A stretch of DNA of 6,769 nucleotides, taken from the NCBI GenBank assembly GCA_020025615.1, contig JAHHRT010000076.1, positions 1 to 6,769 on the forward strand. The letters run 5' to 3'. Under the pieces are notes generated by a model. That model saw nothing but the letters and a program-made list of their open reading frames with translations. It had not been told where the DNA came from and searched no databases. The position numbers and the translations under genes are program-made. Each line of letters opens with the position of its first letter. Positions within the stretch are counted from its first letter, which is position 1. The stretch is from Oscillospiraceae bacterium (GTDB lineage Bacteria; Bacillota; Clostridia; Oscillospirales; Oscillospiraceae). Shown here piece by piece: positions 1 to 6,709 of this stretch.

Positions 1-42
1 ATTGTTGTGGTGGTTCTCAAGAAGAAGAAGGATCAGAAGTAA
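1..42 (+). CDS. C-terminal end of an unidentified protein (partial)
   Basis: The first 14 codons read IVVVVLKKKKDQK and end in TAA at 40-42; the start lies outside the window. A run of valines followed by four lysines is typical of the end of a last membrane helix with a positively charged cytoplasmic tail, so an integral membrane protein is a reasonable inference. Nothing here identifies a family. A GC-rich hairpin 29 bases after the stop probably ends its transcript, which supports reading this as a real gene end rather than a chance open frame. Confidence 0.55.
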   Translation: MVVVVLKKKKDQK

Positions 43-71
43 GATTTTCCTTCTCGATAACCCCTAAAATG

Positions 72-102
72 TGGCGGTGCTGCTTCGGCGGCACCGCCAT
101 TT
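72..102 (+). terminator. Hairpin after the partial first gene, probable terminator
   Basis: Arms 73-83 and 88-98 pair over 11 positions (one G-T wobble) around a TTCG tetraloop, and T72-A99 extends the stem. The following bases are only ATTTC, so the T tract is weak. On the minus strand the hairpin is followed by ACATTTTA, so it may also act in that direction. Stability and position support termination; the poor T tract lowers certainty. Confidence 0.6.
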
Positions 103-189
103 CACTGTCCCAAATCCCTTCGGATACCGCGATGTTTTTTCCTGCTGCGCTGTGGCAGTCTGGAAATTTGCAAATATGTAAAATTGGGG

Positions 190-218
190 TTGACATTTGT
201 AGCTATATCGTGGACAAT
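190..218 (+). promoter_or_regulatory. Promoter of the NSS transporter gene
   Basis: A perfect -35 TTGACA (190-195) is followed after 17 bases by GACAAT (213-218), which matches the -10 consensus at four of six positions. The bases upstream (about 165-184) are AT-rich and could act as an UP element. Transcription would start near 225, giving a leader of about 70 nt before the start codon at 295. Confidence 0.72.
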
Positions 219-227
219 AGGGAAACA

Positions 228-270
228 GCACAGCTTGAGACCGGAGGCATTGACCAGCTTCCGACTGTGC
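228..270 (+). other. Possible stem-loop in the leader of the NSS gene
   Basis: GCACAG (228-233) is the exact reverse complement of CTGTGC (265-270). Inside, CGGA (242-245) can pair with TCCG (260-263). The structure would sit between the predicted transcription start and the ribosome binding site, and it encloses a GGAGG (243-247) that does not precede a usable start codon. There is no match to a riboswitch I can name. The arms are short, so this may be chance. Confidence 0.25.
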
Positions 271-294
271 AGTTTGCAAGAGAGGACAAGAGTG

Positions 295-1623
295 ATGGAA
301 AAACATAAACAGCACGAGAGAAAATTCGGAAGCCGCTGGGGCTTTATTCTGGCCTCGGTAGGTTCCGCAGTGGGTATGGCGAATGTCTGGGGATTCCCCA
401 GCAAAATGGGCAGCAATGGCGGCGGTGCCTTCCTGCTGATTTATCTGTTCTTTGTGTTCCTGTTCAGCTTTGTGGGTCTGCCCGCCGAGTTTGCAATCGG
501 ACGCAGAGCCCGTACAGGCACCCTGGGTTCCTATGAAAATGCCTGGAATACCCGCGGCCATGGAAAAGTAGGCGGTCTGCTGGGCTGGCTGCCCCTGGCT
601 GGCTCCATGTGCATTGCCGTGGGCTATGCGGTGATTGTTGCCTATACCCTCAAGGCTCTGTTTCATTCCCTCACCGGAACCCTGATGACGGCGGACCCGG
701 TGACCTGGTTTGAAGGCTTCTCCCTCAATACCTATTCCGTCATTCCCTTCCATGTCATCGTGGTGGTGGGAACGCTGCTGACCCTGTTTCTGGGGGCCAA
801 GAGCATTGAAAAGACCAACAAAGTTATGATGCCTGCCTTCTTCCTGATTTTTTTGGCACTTGCCGTCCGGGTAGCATTTCTCCCCGGTGTTCTGGAGGGC
901 TATCGGTTCATGCTGATTCCCCGCTGGGACGCCCTGAAGGACCCCATGGTCTGGATTACGGCGATGGGTCAGGCATTCTTCTCCCTGTCCATCACCGGCA
1001 GCGGCATGATCGTCTATGGCGCATACCTGGACGACAAGGAGAATGTGGTGGATTTGTCCCTCAAGACTGCCTTCTTTGATACCCTGGCAGCCTTTGTGGC
1101 AGCACTGGTGATTATCCCCGCCTGCTTTGCCTACCATGTAGATGTGGGCGCAGGTCCCGGACTGCTGTTTGTGATTCTGCCTACCATTTTGCAGGATATT
1201 CCCATGGGACAGCTCTTTGCCGTCATTCTCTATGTGGCAATGATTTTTGCCGGTGTCAGCTCTTTGCAGAATATGTTTGAGGCAGTGGGCGAATCCCTCA
1301 CCCATCGGTTCCCCAAGCTGAACCGCAAGCTGGTGCTGGCCCTGATGTGCGTTCTCTGCCTGGGCTTCGGTGTCAACATGGAGGCCATCTTCCAGTGGGG
1401 CCCCTGGATGGACTTTGTCTCCATCTACGTGATTCCCCTGGGCGCTATGCTGGGTGCGCTGTCCTGGTTCTGGATTATGAAGAAGGAAACCTTCCTGGGA
1501 GAGATTAACAAGGGAAGCGCCAGCCGCCGCGGCGATGTGTGGTACAATATGGGCCGGTATCTCTATGTCCCCATTACCATCATCCTTTGCACGGTAGCAC
1601 TGTCCATGAAGATTGCATTCTAA
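295..1623 (+). CDS. Sodium-dependent transporter, NSS/SNF family (amino acid type)
   Basis: Predicted Na+-coupled importer of an amino acid or related solute in the cytoplasmic membrane. The start at 295 has AGAGAGGA at 280-287 about 7 bases upstream and gives 442 aa, the usual length of 11- to 12-helix bacterial NSS proteins such as MhsT or Tyt1. The open frame extends upstream to 184, but those codons overlap the promoter and leader. TM1 carries the family signature: SRWGFILASVGSAVGMANVW (13-32), where A25 and N30 match the Na1 ligands of LeuT. The unwound TM6 is QAFFSLSITGSGMIVYGAYL (226-245). In TM8, AGVSS ends in S322-S323, matching the Na2 ligands T354/S355. The LeuT gate arginine R30 is replaced by G33, although its partner aspartate is kept as D373 (MDF motif). 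The gene is single, with its own promoter and terminator. Substrate is unknown. Confidence 0.93.
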   Translation: MEKHKQHERKFGSRWGFILASVGSAVGMANVWGFPSKMGSNGGGAFLLIYLFFVFLFSFVGLPAEFAIGRRARTGTLGSYENAWNTRGHGKVGGLLGWLPLAGSMCIAVGYAVIVAYTLKALFHSLTGTLMTADPVTWFEGFSLNTYSVIPFHVIVVVGTLLTLFLGAKSIEKTNKVMMPAFFLIFLALAVRVAFLPGVLEGYRFMLIPRWDALKDPMVWITAMGQAFFSLSITGSGMIVYGAYLDDKENVVDLSLKTAFFDTLAAFVAALVIIPACFAYHVDVGAGPGLLFVILPTILQDIPMGQLFAVILYVAMIFAGVSSLQNMFEAVGESLTHRFPKLNRKLVLALMCVLCLGFGVNMEAIFQWGPWMDFVSIYVIPLGAMLGALSWFWIMKKETFLGEINKGSASRRGDVWYNMGRYLYVPITIILCTVALSMKIAF

Positions 1624-1628
1624 GACTT

Positions 1629-1667
1629 TAGACTGTCGAAAAGCCCCTGCGCTTGTTTGACGGACTC
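1629..1667 (+). repeat. Imperfect inverted repeat directly after the NSS stop codon
   Basis: GTCGAAAAGC (1635-1644) and GCTTGTTTGAC (1651-1661) can pair imperfectly, starting 11 bases after the stop codon. It precedes the strong terminator at 1668. The arm sequence resembles the perfect inverted repeat at 3703-3750, so the two may be divergent copies of one intergenic hairpin element. This rests on similarity by eye between only two copies. Confidence 0.4.
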
Positions 1668-1700
1668 AAAACCGCCGCGGAGTTTTCCGCGGCGGTTTTT
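1668..1700 (+). terminator. Intrinsic terminator of the NSS gene
   Basis: The arms 1668-1680 (AAAACCGCCGCGG) and 1687-1699 are perfect reverse complements over 13 bp, with a 6-base AGTTTT loop and a T run at 1696-1700. The A run on the left arm means it could also work on the minus strand. It lies 45 bases after the NSS stop codon and just before the next promoter, so it separates the two plus-strand units. Confidence 0.93.
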
Positions 1701-1710
1701 GGCTCTGGGT

Positions 1711-1739
1711 TTGAAAAAGGAAACCAGGTTTGCTATAAT
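1711..1739 (+). promoter_or_regulatory. Strong promoter of the exonuclease-MATE unit
   Basis: TTGAAA (1711-1716) and a perfect TATAAT (1734-1739) are separated by exactly 17 bases, close to the sigma-A ideal. The predicted start is near 1746, leaving a leader of about 37 nt. The ATG at 1738 overlaps the -10 box and therefore cannot be the translation start, which helps fix the start at 1783. The promoter begins 11 bases after the preceding terminator. Confidence 0.88.
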
Positions 1740-1782
1740 GAAAAAAATCCAGATTTATGGGGAAACCCGGAGGAGAGAACAT

Positions 1783-2340
1783 ATGGCATACCTTGCGGTC
1801 ATCGATACGGAGACAAACTGGAATGATGCGGTGATGTCCATCGGCATTGCCCTGGCAGAGGAAGGCTCCCTGTGCCTGAGAGACAGCAGATATTATGTGC
1901 TGGACCCTGAGTACCAGGTCGGGGGAATGTACGACCATGTGCTCCATTTGGTCCGAAGAGAAGACACCCGTGTGTGCACCCGCCGGGAGGCCATGGCGGA
2001 GATTTCCCAGTGGCTTTCGGAAGTGGGGATTGTGGGAATCTTTGCCTACAACGCCCGGTTTGACCGCAGCCATATGCAGGAGCTTGCGGATTTTCCTTGG
2101 TTTGATATTATGCGGGTGGCGGCCTATCGGCAGTACAACCCCTTCATTCCCAGCTCCGCCCCCTGCTGCTCCACGGGGCGGCTCAAAAGCCGCTACGGCG
2201 TGGAGCCCATGACCCAGCTGCTCACCGGGGACTGCTGCTATCGGGAGACCCACAATGCCCTGCTGGATGCTGTGGATGAGCTGAACATTATGAAATGCCT
2301 GGGCCTTCCGCTGGAGGTCTACCAGTGTGCCCGGCTGTAG
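1783..2340 (+). CDS. Stand-alone DEDDh-family 3'-5' exonuclease-like protein
   Basis: A 185-aa cytoplasmic protein. The start is set by GGAGGAGAG (1769-1777), 9 bases from the GGAGG core to ATG, and by the promoter upstream, whose -10 box overlaps the more distal in-frame ATG. All three Exo motifs of the DEDDh (DnaQ/RNase T) fold are visible: ExoI VIDTE with D8 and E10, ExoII AYNARFD ending in D94, and ExoIII HNALLDA with H157 and D162, five residues apart as the family requires. The four acidic residues and histidine suggest an active two-metal nuclease, which cleaves 3' ends of DNA or RNA. The length covers only the catalytic domain, with no polymerase, helicase or BRCT partner. Two adjacent cysteine pairs occur between ExoII and ExoIII (PCCST, DCCYR). 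It does not look like oligoribonuclease, and the substrate cannot be told. The MATE gene follows after 36 bases, so the two are probably one operon. Confidence 0.87.
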   Translation: MAYLAVIDTETNWNDAVMSIGIALAEEGSLCLRDSRYYVLDPEYQVGGMYDHVLHLVRREDTRVCTRREAMAEISQWLSEVGIVGIFAYNARFDRSHMQELADFPWFDIMRVAAYRQYNPFIPSSAPCCSTGRLKSRYGVEPMTQLLTGDCCYRETHNALLDAVDELNIMKCLGLPLEVYQCARL

Positions 2341-2376
2341 GCGGGGAAGATTGGAAACCATGGGAGGAAAACAGAG

Positions 2377-3699
2377 ATGCAGTGTGATTTTACCCGGGGA
2401 CCCATTCGGCGCAGCCTGATGGTGTTCAGCCTGCCCCTCATTGGGGGCAATCTGCTTCAGCAGCTTTATAACATTGTGGATACCTGGATCGTTGGGCGGT
2501 ATTTAGGGACTGTGGCCCTGGGCGCAGTGGGCAGTGCCTTTGCCTTGATGATTTTACTGAACAGCTTGCTGCTGGGCCTGTGCATGGGCAGCGGCGTGGT
2601 GTTCAGCCAGCTCTGGGGCGAGGAGAAGAAAGATGAGATGAAAACAGCCGAGGTAAACGCCTTTTTCCTCATTGCGGCAGCGTCGGGGATTTTGCTGGCA
2701 GTTTCCTATCTGGCCCTTCCGGCAATCTCCCGGCTGATGCGGATTCCTCCGGCGGCAGCGGCGGATTTTTCTGCTTACCTGTGGATCATTTTCCTGGGCA
2801 TTCCCTTTACCTTCCTGTTTCACTTTTTCTCCGCAGAGCTTCGGAGCGTTGGAAACTCCCTGACACCGCTGGTGTATCTACTGATTTCTACAGTGGGAAA
2901 TATCTTTCTGGACCTGCTCTTTGTACTGCGCTTTCACTGGGGCGTGGCGGGTGCCGCCTGGGCTACGGTGCTGGCCCAGGGGATTTCGGCGGTTGGACTG
3001 GCACTGGACACCTTCCTGCGGATGCCGCAGCTTCGTCCGGGCCGGGCGCATCTGCACCTGGAAGGGAAGACCCTGGGGCGGATTGCCTCGGTGAGTGTCC
3101 TGACCAGCTTGCAGCAGTCCATTATGAATTTCGGAATTCTCATGGTTCAAAGTCTTGTCAACAGCTTTGGTGTGGCGACCATGGCGGCCTTTGCGGCAGG
3201 CGTGAAAATCGATTCCTTTGCCTATTCTCCCGCCCAGGATTTTGCCAACGGATTCGCTACCTTTGTGGCCCAGAATGACGGGGCAGGGCAGAAGGACCGG
3301 GTGCGCCAGGGCTTCCGGGCGGCGGCAGGGATGTCCCTGGGCTTCTGCCTGGTGGTGTCGGTGCTGGTGTGTGTCTTTGCCAAACCCCTGCTCTCGCTGT
3401 TCATTGACCCCACAGACACAGAGGTGATGGCAATCGGCACGGCCTATCTGCGGACGGAAGGCGTGTTCTATGTGGGCATTGGAATGTTGTTCCTGCTCTA
3501 TGCCACCTATCGGGGCTTGGAGAAGGCGGGAATGTCCATCGTTCTGACCGTCATCTCTCTGGGCCTGCGGGTGCTGATTTCCTATGCTTTGGCTCCCAGC
3601 TGGGGTGCCTGGGTGATTTGGATTTCCATTCCCATTGGCTGGCTGGCGGCGGATATTGTGGGACTTTACGGCCTTTACAGAAGAAATCAGAATACTTGA
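2377..3699 (+). CDS. MATE-family multidrug/metabolite efflux protein
   Basis: A 440-aa integral membrane antiporter that would export a drug or metabolite in exchange for Na+ or H+. The N-terminal motif PLIGGNLLQQLYNIVDTWIVG (20-40) is typical of Firmicute MATE proteins. D35 in TM1 is at the place of the functional aspartate of DinF-type members. The second half begins with the related segment LQQSIMNFGILMVQSLVNSFG (from about 245), reflecting the two six-helix bundles of the family, and the length is normal for 12 helices. The start at 2377 has GGGAGG at 2362-2367, 9 bases upstream. It follows the exonuclease gene with no promoter or terminator between them and is closed by the hairpins at 3703-3790. 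Sampled lines are GC-rich (about 62 to 73%). Substrate is unknown. Confidence 0.92.
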   Translation: MQCDFTRGPIRRSLMVFSLPLIGGNLLQQLYNIVDTWIVGRYLGTVALGAVGSAFALMILLNSLLLGLCMGSGVVFSQLWGEEKKDEMKTAEVNAFFLIAAASGILLAVSYLALPAISRLMRIPPAAAADFSAYLWIIFLGIPFTFLFHFFSAELRSVGNSLTPLVYLLISTVGNIFLDLLFVLRFHWGVAGAAWATVLAQGISAVGLALDTFLRMPQLRPGRAHLHLEGKTLGRIASVSVLTSLQQSIMNFGILMVQSLVNSFGVATMAAFAAGVKIDSFAYSPAQDFANGFATFVAQNDGAGQKDRVRQGFRAAAGMSLGFCLVVSVLVCVFAKPLLSLFIDPTDTEVMAIGTAYLRTEGVFYVGIGMLFLLYATYRGLEKAGMSIVLTVISLGLRVLISYALAPSWGAWVIWISIPIGWLAADIVGLYGLYRRNQNT

Positions 3700-3702
3700 G
3701 CC

Positions 3703-3750
3703 TGTCAAAAAAGTGGTTACATCCCCATGGACGGAAAGGCTTTTTTGACA
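3703..3750 (+). repeat. Inverted repeat with T-rich arm after the MATE gene
   Basis: TGTCAAAAAAG (3703-3713) is a perfect reverse complement of CTTTTTTGACA (3740-3750), with a 26-base loop that contains the palindrome CCATGG. It begins 4 bases after the MATE stop codon. Because the structure is symmetrical, it lies at the end of both the MATE transcript and the opposing ABC transcript and could help end either. Long loop and low GC make it weaker than the hairpin that follows. It resembles the degenerate repeat after the NSS gene. Confidence 0.65.
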
Positions 3751-3754
3751 CGTT

Positions 3755-3790
3755 GGGGCGGCTGTGTTTTGGCACAGCCGCCCCTTTCTT
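3755..3790 (+). terminator. Intrinsic terminator of the exonuclease-MATE unit
   Basis: GGGGCGGCTGTG (3755-3766) pairs perfectly with CACAGCCGCCCC (3773-3784) around a TTTTGG loop, and TTTCTT follows. This is a standard terminator for the plus strand. On the minus strand it is followed by AACGTG with no T run, so it is less suited to ending the ABC transcript. Confidence 0.9.
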
Positions 3791-3830
3791 ATGTGCGTTT
3801 CTATAGTTCCATACGCGCTTTGTGCAGTTT

Positions 3831-5540
3831 TTACTGGGATACGGTATAGAGCGAATAGAAGTAGCCCTTCCGGCGCATCAGCTCTTCAAAGGTGCCGGAC
3901 TCGATGATCTCACCGACCTTCATTGCAAGAATTTGGTCGTACCGCCGGAGCAGGGATGCATCCAGATTATGGGTAACCACAATCCTTGTGATGTCGGACA
4001 GGTCCAAAATGGCACTGCTCACCTGATGGGCGGTTTCTGCGTCCAGGGCTGCTGTGGCTTCGTCCACAAACAGTACATGGCAGCTGCGCAGAAGGCTGCG
4101 GGCGATGGAAATTCTCTGCTTTTCACCGCCGGAGAGGTTCTGCCCGTTTTCGCCGCAGAGATAGTGCTCGCCTTTTTCGGCAATCAGCTGAGACAGACCG
4201 GACAGCTGGATAGCATGGTCCACCTGCTCCTTGGGAAAGTCCTTGAACATGGTGATATTGTCCCGAATGGAGGCGTTGAACACAAATACATTCTGCTGGA
4301 TTATGGATACCAGGTCGTACAGGGACTTGCTGTTGATTTGGCGCAGTTCCGCACCGTCATAGGTAATGTCTCCCTGGTAGGAATGGCCTCCCATCAGAAT
4401 ATTCAGAAGTGTGGATTTTCCACAGCCGGAAGCGCCTACAATGGCGCAGCTCTTTCCGGATTCAAAGGTGCAGTTGATATGCTTCAGAACAGGCTTCTCA
4501 GGTTCATAGGAAAAGCTCATATCGGAAACGGTAATTGCTGTTTCTAACTGAGCTGGAATTTCCATTCCCGTATCCTGCACGTTTTCCTGCAAAGATGCCG
4601 CCAGCTTGTCAACCAGGGCCAGAGCCGCTTTGCGTTTGCCGAGAAGCACCGGCAGCTCTCGGATTGCCTCAATAAAAAGGCCGGTCAAATCGATAAAAGC
4701 AATTAACTCGCCGGGGGTGATGGGATAGCCGGAGCGGGTCATCATGCAGCCTACCAGGAAGGTGCCAAGCTGTGCAGTCACTGCCGCAACCGCACCAATC
4801 ATATAGAGAATGGTACTCAGCTTGCCCTTTTGACATTTGGCAGCTTCTGCCTGGCGGTTGCTTTCTCCAACGATTTTCGCCATTTCCTTTTCTGCTTTGA
4901 AGCTCTTCATCACAGGAAATCCGTTGAGTGCATCCTGGAGCGTGGCGAGAAATTCGGCATTTCGTTCGGATACCCGTTTCTCGACTTTTTCCAAACGATT
5001 TCCCGTGAGTACGGCTGCCAGAACAGGGAGTGTGCAAAACCCTGTGGCAATTACAGTCATAATGGGACTGTAATACAGCATCATAACCAGGGCCCCGACG
5101 AACTCAAGAATATAGCTGGCAACCTGGAACTGTGCGCTTAGATAATCGGTTTCGATGGTATTGAGATCGTTGGAAAACCCGGATAAATACCCGGAGATAT
5201 TTTCCCGGCGAAAGGCAGAGATGCTTTTACCTGTCAGTTTTTCAAAAGCATAGTCTTTATATTGCTGCATGGCGCGCTGCAAAAATCTAGGCTGTGTCCA
5301 ATAGGTAATCTGCTTAAACACGATAATCAGCAGAATAATTCCTGCGGTCAGAAGCCCCAAAATGGGAAGGGCCAATGCGCCCGGTACCCCGGAAACGGCG
5401 TCCAGCATCTGCTGCAAAAGAAATGTGATGCCCAGATTCAGGGCGGCGGTGCACAGTCCTATGAGCAGTGCGATGGAAAATGGGATTCGGTTTCCTTTAT
5501 AAAATTGAGATGTATATTCCCGCCGCAGTTTATGCTTCAT
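3831..5540 (-). CDS. ABC exporter, fused membrane and ATPase domains
   Basis: A 569-aa half-transporter of the type I exporter class, expected to work as a dimer in the cytoplasmic membrane. The start at 5540 (MKHKLRRE) has GGAGG at 5550-5554, 9 bases upstream; a longer open frame to 5606 lacks this support. The membrane domain fills about residues 19-300. The ATPase domain is complete: A-loop Y345, Walker A GASGCGKST (369-377), Q-loop Q416, signature LSGGE (469-473), Walker B aspartate D493 with catalytic E494, D-loop D500, and H-loop H524. It therefore looks catalytically intact. No peptidase domain is present at the N-terminus. The start overlaps the last 11 bases of the regulator gene (5530-5540), so translation is probably coupled. 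The substrate may be a peptide, drug or lipid; the sequence does not decide. Confidence 0.93.
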   Translation of the reverse strand: MKHKLRREYTSQFYKGNRIPFSIALLIGLCTAALNLGITFLLQQMLDAVSGVPGALALPILGLLTAGIILLIIVFKQITYWTQPRFLQRAMQQYKDYAFEKLTGKSISAFRRENISGYLSGFSNDLNTIETDYLSAQFQVASYILEFVGALVMMLYYSPIMTVIATGFCTLPVLAAVLTGNRLEKVEKRVSERNAEFLATLQDALNGFPVMKSFKAEKEMAKIVGESNRQAEAAKCQKGKLSTILYMIGAVAAVTAQLGTFLVGCMMTRSGYPITPGELIAFIDLTGLFIEAIRELPVLLGKRKAALALVDKLAASLQENVQDTGMEIPAQLETAITVSDMSFSYEPEKPVLKHINCTFESGKSCAIVGASGCGKSTLLNILMGGHSYQGDITYDGAELRQINSKSLYDLVSIIQQNVFVFNASIRDNITMFKDFPKEQVDHAIQLSGLSQLIAEKGEHYLCGENGQNLSGGEKQRISIARSLLRSCHVLFVDEATAALDAETAHQVSSAILDLSDITRIVVTHNLDASLLRRYDQILAMKVGEIIESGTFEELMRRKGYFYSLYTVSQ

Positions 5541-6615
5541 GGCAAACTTCCTCCCACAATTTGAGAACGGGGTCATCCGGGCCGTCGATGCCTTCCTGCA
5601 AAACATTCACAATGGTATCCATGGCGGTGCTGCCAATGTTATCATAAGCTGCCCGCGGTTCATATTCTTCACAGAAACGGATATTTTGATTGGTGTAATT
5701 GGGAGCGGCATCAAAGGCCAGGGCAGTCCGCCGGGCTTTCCGCAGACACTCTTTTGCGGACTCCGGGTCTCCTACTCGCTGGTATACAGCTCCGCACAGG
5801 GCCAGAAGAAACGTAACATCCTTATCCAGATAGCTGGAACCTTTGTCCGAACGCAGACCGTTCAGATATGCAATCATCCAATTGAGCATCTCAATGGAAG
5901 AACGGTAGTCCTGCTTCTCAAAGAACAGGTTTATGAAACCGATTACGATCCGGTATAATCTGGTGGTACAGTGAATCAATGCATCGGAAAGATACGGCCA
6001 GGCTTCCATTCTCCGCCCGGGAATGGTGGCAAGCTCCTGACCGATGATGTCATTGTGGATGCCGCAGGGATTGTGGTTTTTCAGCTGCTCCAGTCCCTCG
6101 TAGGTTTTGCCCAGGGAAAGATAGGAAATACCGATTTCTCTGCCAATAGAGGTTTCGCTGATTTCCGGGTCTTTGTTCTGGTCAATCAAGTCACAGGCGT
6201 GCTGCATCAGCTCCACAGAGCGGGAAAAATAACGGTCATTCCTGGCTTCAATTCCGGCAAGGTTATAGAGGACACCGCTGTGATAAACAATATCAAAATC
6301 GTTGGGGTAGCGCTGAAGCCAGCTTTCTACATCGTCCCAGCAGCCTTCGTAGTTCTTTTCCAGCTTGATTCCTTTGATGGCCTTTAAAATCCGCTCCTTG
6401 TCGCTGGGACACATCTGATATCCCACCAGAGAATCTACAGACACGCCGAAGAAGCTGGCAAGCTCCATAATGAGCCCAATGTCCGGGGTAGACAGATTCT
6501 GTTCCCATTTGTAGATGGCTCCGGCGGTCACCCCCATGGCTTCTGCCAGCTGTTCCTGGGTGAACCCCTTCTGCTTTCGCAATGCCTTGATATTTTCAGA
6601 AAACGTTGTTTTCAT
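5530..6615 (-). CDS. XRE-family regulator with helical-repeat C-terminal region
   Basis: A 361-aa cytoplasmic DNA-binding protein. Residues 5-60 form a standard Cro/C1-type helix-turn-helix: NIKALRKQKGFTQEQLAEAM, then GVTAGAIYKWEQ as the turn and recognition helix. The remaining 300 residues are mostly predicted amphipathic helices with TPR-like pairs (for example around WLQRYPNDFDIVYHSGVLYNLAG). This layout resembles the RRNPP peptide-sensing regulators, though I cannot assign a subfamily, and a ligand is not evident. The start has GGAGGTG at 6623-6629, with 9 bases between GGAGG and ATG. It is the first gene of a two-gene unit; its stop lies inside the start of the ABC gene, suggesting that it controls that exporter and possibly itself. 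Sampled lines are near 42% GC, lower than the MATE gene. Confidence 0.88.
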   Translation of the reverse strand: MKTTFSENIKALRKQKGFTQEQLAEAMGVTAGAIYKWEQNLSTPDIGLIMELASFFGVSVDSLVGYQMCPSDKERILKAIKGIKLEKNYEGCWDDVESWLQRYPNDFDIVYHSGVLYNLAGIEARNDRYFSRSVELMQHACDLIDQNKDPEISETSIGREIGISYLSLGKTYEGLEQLKNHNPCGIHNDIIGQELATIPGRRMEAWPYLSDALIHCTTRLYRIVIGFINLFFEKQDYRSSIEMLNWMIAYLNGLRSDKGSSYLDKDVTFLLALCGAVYQRVGDPESAKECLRKARRTALAFDAAPNYTNQNIRFCEEYEPRAAYDNIGSTAMDTIVNVLQEGIDGPDDPVLKLWEEVCHEA

Positions 6616-6642
6616 TGTTTTCCACCTCCGTTTTGTGCTCTC

Positions 6643-6672
6643 ATTGTAGCATAGAAAAAAGTGGGATGGAAC
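6643..6672 (-). promoter_or_regulatory. Promoter of the XRE-ABC unit
   Basis: On the minus strand TACAAT (6643-6648) is a five-of-six -10 box preceded by TG with one base between, the extended -10 form. No good -35 is seen: TTCCAT or GTTCCA at 17 to 18 bases are poor matches, so the extended -10 or an activator would have to compensate. Transcription would start near 6636, giving a leader of about 20 nt. Confidence 0.65.
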
Positions 6673-6689
6673 TCACAGACAAGACAGAC

Positions 6690-6709
6690 GGTAGAGAAAT
6701 ATTCCTACC
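6690..6709. promoter_or_regulatory. Dyad upstream of the XRE promoter, possible operator
   Basis: GGTAG (6690-6694) pairs with CTACC (6705-6709), and GAA with TTC inside it, giving eight pairs with one extra base on the left arm around ATA. It is centred about 64 bases upstream of the predicted XRE transcription start. This is a plausible binding site for the XRE protein or another regulator. The unequal arms are unusual for a dimer site. Confidence 0.4.

Noticed and set aside
184..294. N-terminal extension of the NSS protein (ATG at 184, or TTG at 250 after GGAGG)
   Set aside because: The ATG at 184 lies upstream of the predicted -35 box. The TTG is only 2 bases from GGAGG, too close for initiation. 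The start at 295 has a properly spaced site and fits family N-termini.
228..294. A known riboswitch or T-box in the NSS leader
   Set aside because: The leader is only about 70 nt, with no recognisable conserved core and no terminator-like alternative fold; only a short stem was seen.
64..1305. A 413-codon open frame on the minus strand opposite the NSS gene
   Set aside because: It is antisense to a clear transporter, is rich in His, Gln and Gly with no recognisable domain, and has no supporting start signals. It follows from the codon bias of the sense gene.
1738..1782. Upstream in-frame ATG for the exonuclease
   Set aside because: It overlaps the perfect TATAAT box, so it would precede the transcript start; the ATG at 1783 has a strong ribosome binding site.
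1666..2361. A 231-codon minus-strand frame opposite the exonuclease gene
   Set aside because: It mirrors a gene with complete catalytic motifs and runs through its promoter and the terminator region; no domain is recognised.
3822..4547. A 241-codon plus-strand frame opposite the ABC ATPase domain
   Set aside because: Long antisense frames over ABC ATPase domains are a common by-product of the conserved motifs. The minus strand carries every ABC motif, so this is a shadow.
5541..5606. Longer N-terminus for the ABC exporter
   Set aside because: The added residues (MFCRKASTARMTPF...) lie inside the regulator gene with no ribosome binding site, while the ATG at 5540 has GGAGG 9 bases upstream.
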